From: Methanomicrobiales archaeon
GTDB lineage: Archaea; Halobacteriota; Methanomicrobia; Methanomicrobiales; Methanospirillaceae
Direction: 5' to 3'
Assembly: GCA_013415575.1 (NCBI GenBank)
Contig: JAAEES010000048.1
Span: 1-11,767 of the forward strand
DNA: 11,767 nt
Each line of letters opens with the position of its first letter. Position 1 is the stretch's first letter. The position numbers and the translations under genes were made by a program. This document shows, in pieces, positions 1-5,977 of this stretch. The notes beneath the pieces are model-generated. The model made no database searches. It was not told the origin of the DNA and saw nothing but the letters and a program-made list of their open reading frames with translations.

Positions 1-20
1 CTCGCGCCAGGATTCGTCAC

Positions 21-560
21 ATGACCTCTTCCCAGGTGTATCCCGTTGAAGAGGATACCCTCCTCCTTCTCAGGGCTGCACAGGCAGAGTGTCGCCCGGG
101 CGACCGGGTACTCGAGATCGGGTGCGGTAGCGGACACATCTCTGGTGAACTTTCCCGGACGACAGAGGTTCTCGCCACCGACATCAATCCCCATGCCGTC
201 CGTGCAGCCCGAAAGCTCGGGATCGAAGTGGTCCGGGCCGATCTCTTCGATGGTATCTGTGGGCCGTTCGATCTGGTCATCTTCAACCCGCCCTATCTTC
301 CTACCGCCCTGGATGAGCGGATCGACGACTGGCTCGAGTACGCCCTTGACGGCGGGCCGGATGGACGGTTGCTGATCGCCCGGTTCATCGAAGGGGTCGG
401 GAGCATGCTCTCACCCGGAGGCCGGTTCCTGCTGCTCGTATCTTCGCTGACCGGGATCGGGGAGGTCAGGGACCTGATGGAGAAAGCAGGATTCCGGGCA
501 GAAGAAGTGGCGGGGAACGGGAGTAATTCCCGTTCCCTGCCGGACCATGACATACCCTGA
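21..560 (+). CDS. HemK2/PrmC-type protein-glutamine N5-methyltransferase (archaeal Mtq2-like)
   Basis: A 179-residue class I SAM-dependent methyltransferase. The N-terminus (YPVEEDTLLLLRA, residues 7-19) matches the substrate-side segment of archaeal and eukaryotic HemK2/Mtq2. SAM motif I is VLEIGCGSG (30-38), the ribose-binding acidic residue is D54, and the NPPY catalytic motif (89-92) is typical of enzymes that methylate the amide of Gln or Asn. Family members methylate the GGQ glutamine of peptide release factor, usually with a Trm112 partner, in the cytoplasm. The start at 21 is preceded by AGGA, but only 20 upstream bases are visible. The C-terminus is odd: after FRAEEVA the last 15 residues are polar and low-complexity, where I would expect a hydrophobic closing strand, and they are encoded across a perfect hairpin. 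Converges with the next gene, leaving 14 bp. Confidence 0.85.
   Translation: MTSSQVYPVEEDTLLLLRAAQAECRPGDRVLEIGCGSGHISGELSRTTEVLATDINPHAVRAARKLGIEVVRADLFDGICGPFDLVIFNPPYLPTALDERIDDWLEYALDGGPDGRLLIARFIEGVGSMLSPGGRFLLLVSSLTGIGEVRDLMEKAGFRAEEVAGNGSNSRSLPDHDIP
513..537. repeat. Perfect 10-bp inverted repeat near a convergent gene junction
   Basis: Arms GGGAACGGGA (513-522) and TCCCGTTCCC (528-537) are exact reverse complements around a 5-base loop (GTAAT). The element lies inside the last codons of the methyltransferase gene, 21 bp before its stop, and 38 bp beyond the stop of the convergent gene. It would fold in RNA from either strand. A role in 3'-end formation or stability is inference; no T-run follows. 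Confidence 0.6.
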
Positions 561-574
561 GGGAGTGTTGCCTC

Positions 575-1555
575 TCACCGTCTGCGGCAGAGCATGACCA
601 GGAGGGAGCCTCCCAGGATCCCGGTAAGGGCAAGGACGCCGGGAATGGGGGCGCTGGTTGGCGTCGGTGCGGCAGTTGTCGCTCCCGGTGCACCTTGTTC
701 CGGAGTAACGAGTGCCTTGTTGTAAGCTATGACATCCGGCAGGGAGTCAACTCCGGGGAGGGACTTCGGGAAGTTGGTGAAGATGACCCGCTGTGCAGGT
801 ATTCCCTTGTCGTGAAGCGCCTCTTCCAGTCCTTTTGCCAGCTCTCCCGATTGCATATTCTCAACGATGTATACGACATTCCGGTAGTTTTCAGTGTTAT
901 TTCCGATATCATCCACAATCTTCACCGGAGTATATTTCCCACCCATGTAGAAATCAGGGGCGTAGATGGTCACGACGTTCAATCCGAGCCAGTTCGCGGC
1001 ATCCTGCTGCCAGACCATGACCACAGCGTCCTGACCGGTTATCAGGGAGCGTTCTTCGGGGGTGAGATCGGCCGCTTCAATCTGCGCAAGGTACTCGTTC
1101 AAACGTGCCTCGTAGTAACCCTGGTTTGAGGGATCCGCAGCGATCAGCCATCCTGCCACCTCTTGGGAGAGGTTCTTTGCCCCGGCCGGGGTATTCCAGG
1201 TCATGGCGGGGTTCGCAAGGGTCACCCACTCCACTGTGCCGAAGTTGTTGGCAGCCATGAAATCAGAAATATAGGGCATCACATAGGATTGGTCCACTGA
1301 ACCGTTATGAGCCACGAAGAGGTCGGCATCACGGATGAAATCCTTCTGCATCTGGATCCGGTTGGGGATGATGTCGGCCTGCATGTGGGGGCAGATCGTG
1401 GGGTCGGCGATGTAGATGGCCTCGACCTTGTCTCCACCGATGTACTGGATGGGATCCCACAGGACGGTTGTCGTGGAGACCACAGAAAGCGCATTCACTC
1501 CAGGTATTACGATAAATAACAGGAGCAGGAAAGAGATTGCACGAATTTTTTGCAT
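575..1555 (-). CDS. Metal ABC transporter substrate-binding protein (ZnuA/cluster A-I-like), surface anchored
   Basis: A 326-residue exported protein. Residues 1-22 form a signal peptide (basic MQKIR, hydrophobic core, probable cleavage after VNA). The mature part resembles ZnuA-type metal-binding proteins: STTTVLWDPIQYIGGDKVEA, then DPTICPH, DADLFVAHNG, and a second lobe with NWLGLNVV. The ligands are not standard: the usual DPH histidine is T53, with C55 and H57 close by, and the second-lobe histidine is missing in VWQQDAANWLGL. The metal is therefore uncertain. The tail has a Thr/Pro/Ala linker (about 286-302), P305-G306-V307, a hydrophobic helix and RRR, like a PGF-CTERM anchor processed by archaeosortase. 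It is the last gene of the importer operon, 25 bp after the permease in an AT-rich gap with no clear ribosome binding site. Confidence 0.8.
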   Translation of the reverse strand: MQKIRAISFLLLLFIVIPGVNALSVVSTTTVLWDPIQYIGGDKVEAIYIADPTICPHMQADIIPNRIQMQKDFIRDADLFVAHNGSVDQSYVMPYISDFMAANNFGTVEWVTLANPAMTWNTPAGAKNLSQEVAGWLIAADPSNQGYYEARLNEYLAQIEAADLTPEERSLITGQDAVVMVWQQDAANWLGLNVVTIYAPDFYMGGKYTPVKIVDDIGNNTENYRNVVYIVENMQSGELAKGLEEALHDKGIPAQRVIFTNFPKSLPGVDSLPDVIAYNKALVTPEQGAPGATTAAPTPTSAPIPGVLALTGILGGSLLVMLCRRR

Positions 1556-1580
1556 AAGAATATTTTTTATGAGAAATTGT

Positions 1581-2411
1581 TTAAGATTTTCGAAATGTTA
1601 CCCGTCGTTTGGGTGAGAGGAACACTGCTGCAATGAAAACGACAGAGAAGAGAACGGCGGTCAGGGGAGCGACAGGGAGGGAATATTCCAGGCCGGCGAG
1701 GGCACCGGAAACACTGATGGCAGCGGCCACGATCGGAGCGACCAGGAACATCGCCGAGAGGCGGTAGCAGAACTGGAGGGCGATGGCCGCCGGCGTGACC
1801 AGCCAGACATAGATAAGGAGCCCCCCGATGATTGGCAGGCAGAGGGCCACGGTCAGCGCTATAACAAAGAGCATAGCATAGTAGACCGGCTTCACCCGGA
1901 TTCCGACCGACTCTGCGATCCTCTTGTTGAAGATGATCCCGGTAATCTCTTTGTAGAGGACGACCACGAAGACGACTGCTACGACGCTGATGAGGGCCAG
2001 GAGATAGATCTCCTCGCGATACAGGGAGATGACATCGCCGAAGAGGAGCCCCATTGCCGAGAACCCTTGGCCAAGCGTCTGCATGTAGGCGATAAAGAAG
2101 ATGGCCACGGCCATGCTGATCCCGAAGAGCAACCCGAGCGCTGTATCCGGCGAAACGCGGGCTTTCTCAGCGAGCGGTCCGATGAGAAAGGCAACGCAGA
2201 CTCCGGCCAGAATTGCACAGATCGTGACATTGAGCGAGAGGAACATTCCTACCGCAGCCCCGGCAAAGGCGGCATGGGCCATGGTGAAGCCGATGGAGGA
2301 GATCTGCACCTGGGTGATAATCACCCCGAGGATGGCACAGGAAATGGAAGCGAAGAGCATCGCCTCCACTGCGTGGCAGACGATATTGTTCTGGATAATG
2401 AACTCAAGCAT
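1581..2411 (-). CDS. Metal ABC transporter permease (ZnuB/ABC-3 family)
   Basis: A 276-residue membrane protein with about eight hydrophobic segments. It belongs to the ABC-3 permease family by SSIGFTMAHAAFAGAAVG (the cytoplasmic loop that normally reads like GDAISHAALPG), KEITGIIFNKRIAESVGI, and LPIIGGLLIYVWLVTPAAIA. It should form the membrane channel of the importer with the upstream ATPase and downstream binding protein. The start at 2411 is chosen because its ATG overlaps the ATPase stop in ATGCTTGA, the usual sign of coupled translation, and GGGAG lies about 11 bases upstream. The frame stays open upstream to 2549, but that extension is only an out-of-frame reading of the 54-bp repeat in the ATPase gene. 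A start at 2432 (MQGVPPA) is possible but less likely. Confidence 0.85.
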   Translation of the reverse strand: MLEFIIQNNIVCHAVEAMLFASISCAILGVIITQVQISSIGFTMAHAAFAGAAVGMFLSLNVTICAILAGVCVAFLIGPLAEKARVSPDTALGLLFGISMAVAIFFIAYMQTLGQGFSAMGLLFGDVISLYREEIYLLALISVVAVVFVVVLYKEITGIIFNKRIAESVGIRVKPVYYAMLFVIALTVALCLPIIGGLLIYVWLVTPAAIALQFCYRLSAMFLVAPIVAAAISVSGALAGLEYSLPVAPLTAVLFSVVFIAAVFLSPKRRVTFRKS

Positions 2412-3207
2412 AGCAGGGGGCACTCCCTGCATGCCGAATGACCTGGCCGACATCTGCCGGGAGGCATTCCCGGTCAAGGGAGATCCTGCCGTCGACCTGG
2501 CCGACATCTGCCGGGAGGCATTCCCGGTCAAGGGAGATCCTGCCGTCATGCATCACCACGACTCGTACGCGGCAGTCGGGAAGGTCATCAAAAGCATGGG
2601 AGACGATGACCACGGCGATCCCGGATGCGACCAGCCGGGAGAGAAGTTTATTGATCGATTCCCGGGCAAACATGTCCAGGTTGGAGAACGGCTCGTCCAG
2701 CAGCAGGACCTGGGGGTCGCGCGCCAGGTTCTGGGCCAGCAGCACTTTCTGCTGCTGCCCTCCGGAGAGATGCCCGATGGGACGTCTGGCGAGATCCTCA
2801 ATGCCGAGCAGGTGCAGGGCTTTTTCAACCGCTTCGTGATCTTCCTTCCCGGGTTTCCGGATGAGCCCGATCCTCCCGAAACGGCCCATCAGGACAACTT
2901 CCTCGACCGTGAACGGCGTGAGCGGGTCGAAGGCAAAGTTCTGGAGGAGGTAGCCCACCCGGCACCGTACCCGCACCCCCTCGTTCCGCACGTCATGCCC
3001 GCAGACGGTGGCAGTTCCATGGGTAATGGGCAGCATCCCGTTGATGGTCTCAAGCAGGGTGGTCTTTCCTGCACCGTTCGGACCGCCGACAACCACGAAT
3101 TCTCCCCTTCCGACGGAAAAAGAGATATCAGTCAGCGTAGGGCGGTCCGACCCTTCGTAGGCGGTGTAAACGTTCTCGAGCCTGATGATCGGGTCTGTTG
3201 GCGTCAT
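2404..3207 (-). CDS. Metal ABC transporter ATP-binding protein (ZnuC-like) with duplicated C-terminal segment
   Basis: A 267-residue ABC ATPase with all the motifs needed for hydrolysis: Walker A GGPNGAGKTT (41-50), Q-loop Q89, signature LSGGQQQ (147-153), Walker B VLLLDEP with E172, D-loop SNLD, and switch H204 in VIVSH. It resembles ZnuC/MntB-type subunits and should energise the permease encoded next. The odd part is the C-terminus: residues 221-238 (DGRISLDRECLPADVGQV) are repeated exactly at 239-256, followed by 11 further residues. The extra copy comes from a perfect DNA duplication and keeps the frame. The gene starts 6 bp after the FmdE-domain gene and overlaps the permease start by 8 bp. 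Confidence 0.9.
   Translation of the reverse strand: MTPTDPIIRLENVYTAYEGSDRPTLTDISFSVGRGEFVVVGGPNGAGKTTLLETINGMLPITHGTATVCGHDVRNEGVRVRCRVGYLLQNFAFDPLTPFTVEEVVLMGRFGRIGLIRKPGKEDHEAVEKALHLLGIEDLARRPIGHLSGGQQQKVLLAQNLARDPQVLLLDEPFSNLDMFARESINKLLSRLVASGIAVVIVSHAFDDLPDCRVRVVVMHDGRISLDRECLPADVGQVDGRISLDRECLPADVGQVIRHAGSAPCYA
2440..2547. repeat. Perfect 54-bp tandem direct duplication
   Basis: Two identical head-to-tail 54-bp copies, 2440-2493 and 2494-2547, lie inside the ATPase reading frame and add 18 residues without a frameshift. Complete identity, including silent positions, points to a recent event, ongoing slippage or an assembly error. Each copy also holds a short inverted repeat, CCGGGA and TCCCGG around five bases, which could favour slippage. 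Confidence 0.95.
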
Positions 3208-3213
3208 GGTTCT

Positions 3214-3657
3214 TCAGGATAAGAGGATGTCGAACAGCTGATCGTCACGCTGATAGTACATCTCCTCGGCCACAGATTCGATTGCGGCCTCGTAGTTCGT
3301 GTCCCGTTTCGGGAGGGGGAACGGACGCGGGGTGATGGTGACCCGTTTCCCATCGGCCTCAAAAATGCAGCTAAGGGTCTCCGCAGGGACAATCTCGATG
3401 TTCCGCTTCCCGAGCGTGCATCCGCTCCCGAGCTGAACCCCATCAGCCAGGCAGGACTGGGGGGGCGTCCCGGCACAATAGATCTCGGCCTTCATCCGGA
3501 ACGGGTCATCGCAGAATTTTCTCCTCACATATTTCCCGATCCGGTAGCCGAGCACGATATAGGGGCCCAGGTGACCGTGAAAGGCAGCGAGGTCAGAGAC
3601 GGAGAAGTCATGCGTGATATTATAGTATTTGCAGTGGGAATGGGTGTGACCATCCAT
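3214..3657 (-). CDS. FmdE-domain protein (short form), first gene of metal importer operon
   Basis: A 147-residue protein of the FmdE family (named after a gene of the molybdenum formylmethanofuran dehydrogenase operon). The core motif FHGHLGPY (26-33) is followed by LGYRIGKY, and then by CAGTPPQSCLADGVQLGSGC and TLGKRNI, with C61, C69 and C80. In this family the conserved His and Cys residues form a metal site. It lacks the C-terminal zinc finger of longer FmdE proteins. The N-terminus is rich in ligands: H4, H6, H8, C9 and H16. As first gene of a metal importer operon, 6 bp before the ATPase, it is more plausibly a metal-handling partner of the transporter than a catalytic part of formylmethanofuran dehydrogenase; that is inference. 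Confidence 0.82.
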   Translation of the reverse strand: MDGHTHSHCKYYNITHDFSVSDLAAFHGHLGPYIVLGYRIGKYVRRKFCDDPFRMKAEIYCAGTPPQSCLADGVQLGSGCTLGKRNIEIVPAETLSCIFEADGKRVTITPRPFPLPKRDTNYEAAIESVAEEMYYQRDDQLFDILLS

Positions 3658-3677
3658 ACAATAGTGTCATTAAAATG

Positions 3678-3690
3678 ATATTTAAAAATT
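3678..3690 (-). promoter_or_regulatory. TATA-like element for the FmdE/metal importer operon
   Basis: On the minus strand this reads AATTTTTAAATAT. Its TATA-like centre, about 3683, is roughly 26 bases before the ATG at 3657, the usual archaeal distance to the transcription start. No ribosome binding site precedes the ATG, so the message could be leaderless. Confidence 0.45.
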
Positions 3691-3710
3691 GGTAATTAAG
3701 ACAAGGTATG

Positions 3711-3726
3711 AAATAAATATAATTAT
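3711..3726 (+). promoter_or_regulatory. Possible TATA element for the 3798 methyltransferase
   Basis: An AT-rich stretch, AAATAAATATAATTAT, lies in the 140-bp region between divergent genes. It would place transcription start around 3740-3745, about 55 bases before the gene. No match to a defined consensus can be proved by eye. Confidence 0.3.
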
Positions 3727-3756
3727 TTCCTAACGATTGCAGGAGCGATTCTTCAG

Positions 3757-3801
3757 ATGGAGAGCATGAACATAGTACACAAGAAGGCTGGATTGCGATG
3801 A
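3757..3801 (+). CDS. Possible 14-codon leader ORF overlapping the downstream start
   Basis: ATG at 3757 opens a 14-residue frame (MESMNIVHKKAGLR) whose TGA at 3799-3801 overlaps the ATG of the methyltransferase at 3798 as ATGA. AGGAG sits at 3741-3745, 11 bases before the ATG, which is somewhat far, and the proposed transcription start is close to it. It could be a real upstream ORF giving coupled translation, since the methyltransferase itself lacks a good ribosome binding site, or simply chance. Confidence 0.25.
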   Translation: MESMNIVHKKAGLR

Positions 3802-4475
3802 CTGCCACCCGGGTCCATGGTGTCATGGATGCGGAGCAGTACGACCAGCTCATACGGAGCATCGTGCCCTGCCAGCCGGCGCTCCTCTCAACGATCGTCG
3901 ATTACCTGCCCCCGGATTCCCGGAACGTCCTCGAGCTCGGCTGCGGGACCGGGATTCTCACCGGAATGGTCAGGGAGGCCTGCCCGGATGCGGTGATAAC
4001 CGGGATCGACCTTTCACCGGAGATGCTGACCATGACCTCGGTAAAACCGGGACTCAGGGGAGTCAGGTTCATTGCGCAGGATCTGCGGGACCCATGGCCG
4101 GCGGAGCGCTACGATGCGATCATCACCTCGCTCTGCCTCCATCATATCCTTCCCGAGGAACGGGTCGTGGTCGCCCGGAGAGCCGCCCGGGCGCTTGTAC
4201 CCGGTGGAAGGTTCATCTGCGGGGATATCTTCGGAGCAGAACATGGGTGGGAGGAGCAGGTGCTGCGCGAGATCTGGGCCCGGGGCATGCGGCGGGAAGG
4301 AGCCCCGGAAGAGGTGATTATGGGAATGATCGCGCAGCGGGAGAAGCACATGCCGACCTTTACCACCGTCTCCTGGTTCCGGGATATGCTCGCCGGGTCG
4401 GGGTTCGCCCGGGCGATGGTCCCGTTCACCTCAGGCTTCGTGGGGCTGGTGGTGGGATTTTCACCGGAAGACTGA
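3798..4475 (+). CDS. Class I SAM-dependent methyltransferase
   Basis: A 225-residue methyltransferase of the Methyltransf_11/25 (UbiE-like) type. SAM motif I is VLELGCGTG (44-52); D71 in GIDLSPEML follows strand 2; AQDLRDPW is the motif III region; YDAIITSLCLHHI is the motif IV region; LVPGGRFICGDIFG is the post-motif strand. The substrate cannot be read from the sequence; related archaeal proteins are mostly unassigned. The ATG at 3798 has no obvious ribosome binding site, and no other start exists in frame upstream. It is divergent from the metal importer operon, with which it shares a 140-bp promoter region, and convergent with the TrmO-like gene. Other possibilities are small-molecule or tRNA methylation. 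Confidence 0.8.
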   Translation: MTATRVHGVMDAEQYDQLIRSIVPCQPALLSTIVDYLPPDSRNVLELGCGTGILTGMVREACPDAVITGIDLSPEMLTMTSVKPGLRGVRFIAQDLRDPWPAERYDAIITSLCLHHILPEERVVVARRAARALVPGGRFICGDIFGAEHGWEEQVLREIWARGMRREGAPEEVIMGMIAQREKHMPTFTTVSWFRDMLAGSGFARAMVPFTSGFVGLVVGFSPED

Positions 4476-4479
4476 GGCA

Positions 4480-4533
4480 GGGTGACAATAGAGGGATAGT
4501 CCCCGATTGACCGGGGATGCAGGTCTGTCACCC
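4480..4533. terminator. Nested inverted repeats between convergent genes
   Basis: An outer pair, GGGTGACA (4480-4487) and TGTCACCC (4526-4533), encloses an inner hairpin, TCCCCG (4500-4505) and CGGGGA (4512-4517) with loop ATTGAC. Both pairs are exact. The structure starts 5 bp after the stop of the methyltransferase at 4475 and lies 23 bp beyond the stop of the convergent TrmO-like gene, so it could act on either transcript. No oligo-T follows, so calling it a terminator is inference. Confidence 0.4.
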
Positions 4534-4555
4534 GAAGTTTCAGGAACGTAACTCT

Positions 4556-5119
4556 TCACCGGCCAGCTTTGCCGATATCATTCTGGATCTGCTGCATCCA
4601 CGCGGGGATGCGGACCCCTTCCCGGGGAAAGAATTCGCTGACATATGGTTTGATATCAAGAACGGGGCTTCCATCGATCGCGTCCAGACCGGCAACCTCC
4701 AGCACATGGCCTCTCCTCCGGATGAGACGGACAACGGTCATGAGAATGGAATTCGGCCGGGCAGGGCTGCAGGTGCTGAAAATTCCCACCTCTGGCAGAT
4801 CCTTCCTGCCCATCGGGTGCACCCTGGTCAGGGAACGGTAGTTCTCCGGAACAGCATGTGCCCAATAGAGCACAACAAGGTGGGAGTATTCTTCGATGCC
4901 GGTAAGGAGGTCATCCAGGTTTTCCCGGATTATGATTTCAGAGATCTCACTTCTCGTTCTTTTCACCCGGTCCAGGATCGTTTCATGATTCCCCTTCAGG
5001 GTGAGCCCGTTTTTTCCGGCAACCAGAGAGGGCTCTTTCATTCCGTTCTTTACCATACCTACAGGCTGCATTATAATATCGCCAGGTATTCCATAACTCC
5101 AGTGGTTCATCTCTTCCAT
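4556..5119 (-). CDS. trmO: TrmO-like tRNA (N6-threonylcarbamoyladenosine-37) N6-methyltransferase (UPF0066/TsaA)
   Basis: A 187-residue protein of the YaeB/TrmO beta-barrel family. The opening strand IIMQPVGMVKN (15-25) corresponds to the usual PIGVVRS. The central SHLVVLYWAH matches the WVIFWFH region, HPMGRKDLPEVGIFSTCSPARPNSI matches the family signature with RSPNRPNPIG, and VLEVAGLDAIDGSPVLDIKPYV is the most conserved block. The enzyme uses SAM to methylate t6A37 in ANN-decoding tRNAs. Differences from the bacterial consensus (CSPARPNSILM for RSPNRPNPIGL) mean substrate identity is not certain. The start is fixed by a strong AAAGGAG at 5129-5135, nine bases upstream of the ATG. The gene has its own upstream region and converges on the methyltransferase ending at 4475. 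Confidence 0.8.
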   Translation of the reverse strand: MEEMNHWSYGIPGDIIMQPVGMVKNGMKEPSLVAGKNGLTLKGNHETILDRVKRTRSEISEIIIRENLDDLLTGIEEYSHLVVLYWAHAVPENYRSLTRVHPMGRKDLPEVGIFSTCSPARPNSILMTVVRLIRRRGHVLEVAGLDAIDGSPVLDIKPYVSEFFPREGVRIPAWMQQIQNDIGKAGR

Positions 5120-5154
5120 ATCCAGGTCTCCTTTCAGTGCTGAACTGTTATCTC

Positions 5155-5242
5155 TCTCACCGAAGGTGAGAATGGGTCATCCCTTCATCATGTTCCTGTT
5201 GACTTCACCTGGTTTCGAAGCGGGCGCCAGATGCCAACCAGG
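5155..5242 (-). other. Structured leader region upstream of the TrmO-like gene
   Basis: The 294-bp stretch between the TrmO-like start (5119) and the next gene (5414) has no convincing ORF. It holds a perfect 7-bp hairpin with a GAA loop (TCTCACC 5155-5161, GGTGAGA 5165-5171) and a 7-bp inverted repeat CCTGGTT (5208-5214) with AACCAGG (5236-5242). If transcription starts near 5265, both lie in a leader of about 145 bases. I do not recognise a known riboswitch. Confidence 0.35.
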
Positions 5243-5280
5243 GAGGAATGGATAGTCCTTTCTGCTGAATATTGTATTAC

Positions 5281-5300
5281 ATTAGTATAATATTTTATGA
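5281..5300 (-). promoter_or_regulatory. Possible TATA region for the TrmO-like gene
   Basis: The only strongly AT-rich block in the upstream stretch. On the minus strand it reads TCATAAAATATTATACTAAT, a reasonable TATA-like sequence. It would place transcription start near 5265. Confidence 0.35.
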
Positions 5301-5398
5301 AATTGTATGATAATTCCTCTATTATTCCCTTCCCGTTCGCGATAAGCTTCTCATGTATCTCATTTTTCGATGGACCACACTTCTCCCTTGTCTCTGCC

Positions 5399-5409
5399 GG
5401 AAAAAGGGG
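5399..5409 (-). terminator. Oligo-T tract after the b561-like gene
   Basis: On the minus strand CCCCTTTTTCC follows 5 bases after the stop of the gene ending at 5414. Archaeal termination often occurs at such T-runs without a hairpin. It is short, so support is weak. Confidence 0.25.
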
Positions 5410-5413
5410 AATA

Positions 5414-5842
5414 TCAAAGGAGGCAGGGGAAAAGCAGCCCCACAGCGGTCAACCCGAGGAGGATATTGATCACCACGAGCACGATGAAGATCCGGCCCAT
5501 CCAGAGGTGGGCTGTTCTCACCGTCGCTTTCCGGGATCCCGCAACCCGGGAACGGACGAGGGCCAGGAGCAGGGTGATCAGGAGGGTGAGAGCGAGGAGC
5601 ACCCCGATGACGACATGGACGAGGAAGGCTGAAGGAATCGCAGAGAGGTAGGGAACCGTGAATACCATGCTGACAGCCAGGATCACCAGGATACCTCCGA
5701 TGACGCCGCTCGCAACATGGATCCGGTACCACCCGGCAATCCGTTTCCCGTATACGGGCAGAAGCCCGGCAACCATGATGCAGATGAAACCGGCTGTCAT
5801 CAGGAGAGCGTGCCAGACCCAGCGGGGCGTGGTATCGAGCAT
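5414..5842 (-). CDS. Four-helix membrane protein, cytochrome b561-like
   Basis: A 142-residue integral membrane protein with four predicted helices (about 10-29, 42-63, 73-96, 112-134). Each helix begins with one histidine: H11, H42, H76 and H112. With alternating helix direction, H11 and H76 fall on one membrane face and H42 and H112 on the other, which is the arrangement of the two b hemes in the cytochrome b561 core. The pattern HLWMGRIFIVLVVINILLGL near helix 4 also resembles b561 and DOMON-linked b561 domains. A role in transmembrane electron transfer is inferred; heme binding is not shown. The start at 5842 is chosen for AGAGGAG at 5848-5854, five bases upstream; the frame is open to 5944, but those 34 residues are polar and look non-coding. 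Divergent from the ECF operon. Confidence 0.6.
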   Translation of the reverse strand: MLDTTPRWVWHALLMTAGFICIMVAGLLPVYGKRIAGWYRIHVASGVIGGILVILAVSMVFTVPYLSAIPSAFLVHVVIGVLLALTLLITLLLALVRSRVAGSRKATVRTAHLWMGRIFIVLVVINILLGLTAVGLLFPCLL

Positions 5843-5929
5843 ACACTCTCCTCTGCGCGATCGGCAATAAGGATTGTTTTCCCGCAGGGCAGGGCGCTGT
5901 CTGTGCCAGGTCTCTTCCGGAGAATTCAG

Positions 5930-5964
5930 TATATTTTTATACATGAATGTATAACTTTATACAT
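5930..5964. promoter_or_regulatory. Divergent promoter region with palindromic operator candidate
   Basis: Between the b561-like gene (start 5842) and the ECF operon (start 6134), the sharpest AT-rich block holds a perfect palindrome TATACATGAATGTATA (5938-5953) and a third copy of the half-site TATACAT at 5958-5964, 20 bp from the first. On the minus strand it contains TATA-like TGTATAAAAATATAC, fitting transcription towards 5842. On the plus strand CTTTATACATT could serve the ECF operon, giving a leader of about 150 bases. The overlap of palindrome and TATA-like sequences suggests a repressor or activator site; the regulator is unknown. Confidence 0.45.
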
Positions 5965-5977
5965 TACATCTGAAAAC

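Noticed and set aside
2440..2547. CRISPR-like repeat
   Set aside because: Two contiguous copies with no spacers, inside a coding frame; a simple tandem duplication.
2412..2549. N-terminal extension of the permease frame to 2549
   Set aside because: The extra residues are an out-of-frame reading of the 54-bp repeat inside the ATPase gene; the coupled ATG at 2411 is a better start.
2101..3222. Long plus-strand open frame of 373 codons
   Set aside because: It is antisense to the ABC ATPase and permease, has no recognisable domain, and its composition is that of a shadow of GC-rich coding sequence. The minus-strand genes have complete motifs.
5297..5632. Plus-strand open frame of 111 codons starting MKLYDNSSII
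   Set aside because: Mostly antisense to the b561-like gene; composition becomes charged and repetitive there, as expected for a shadow.
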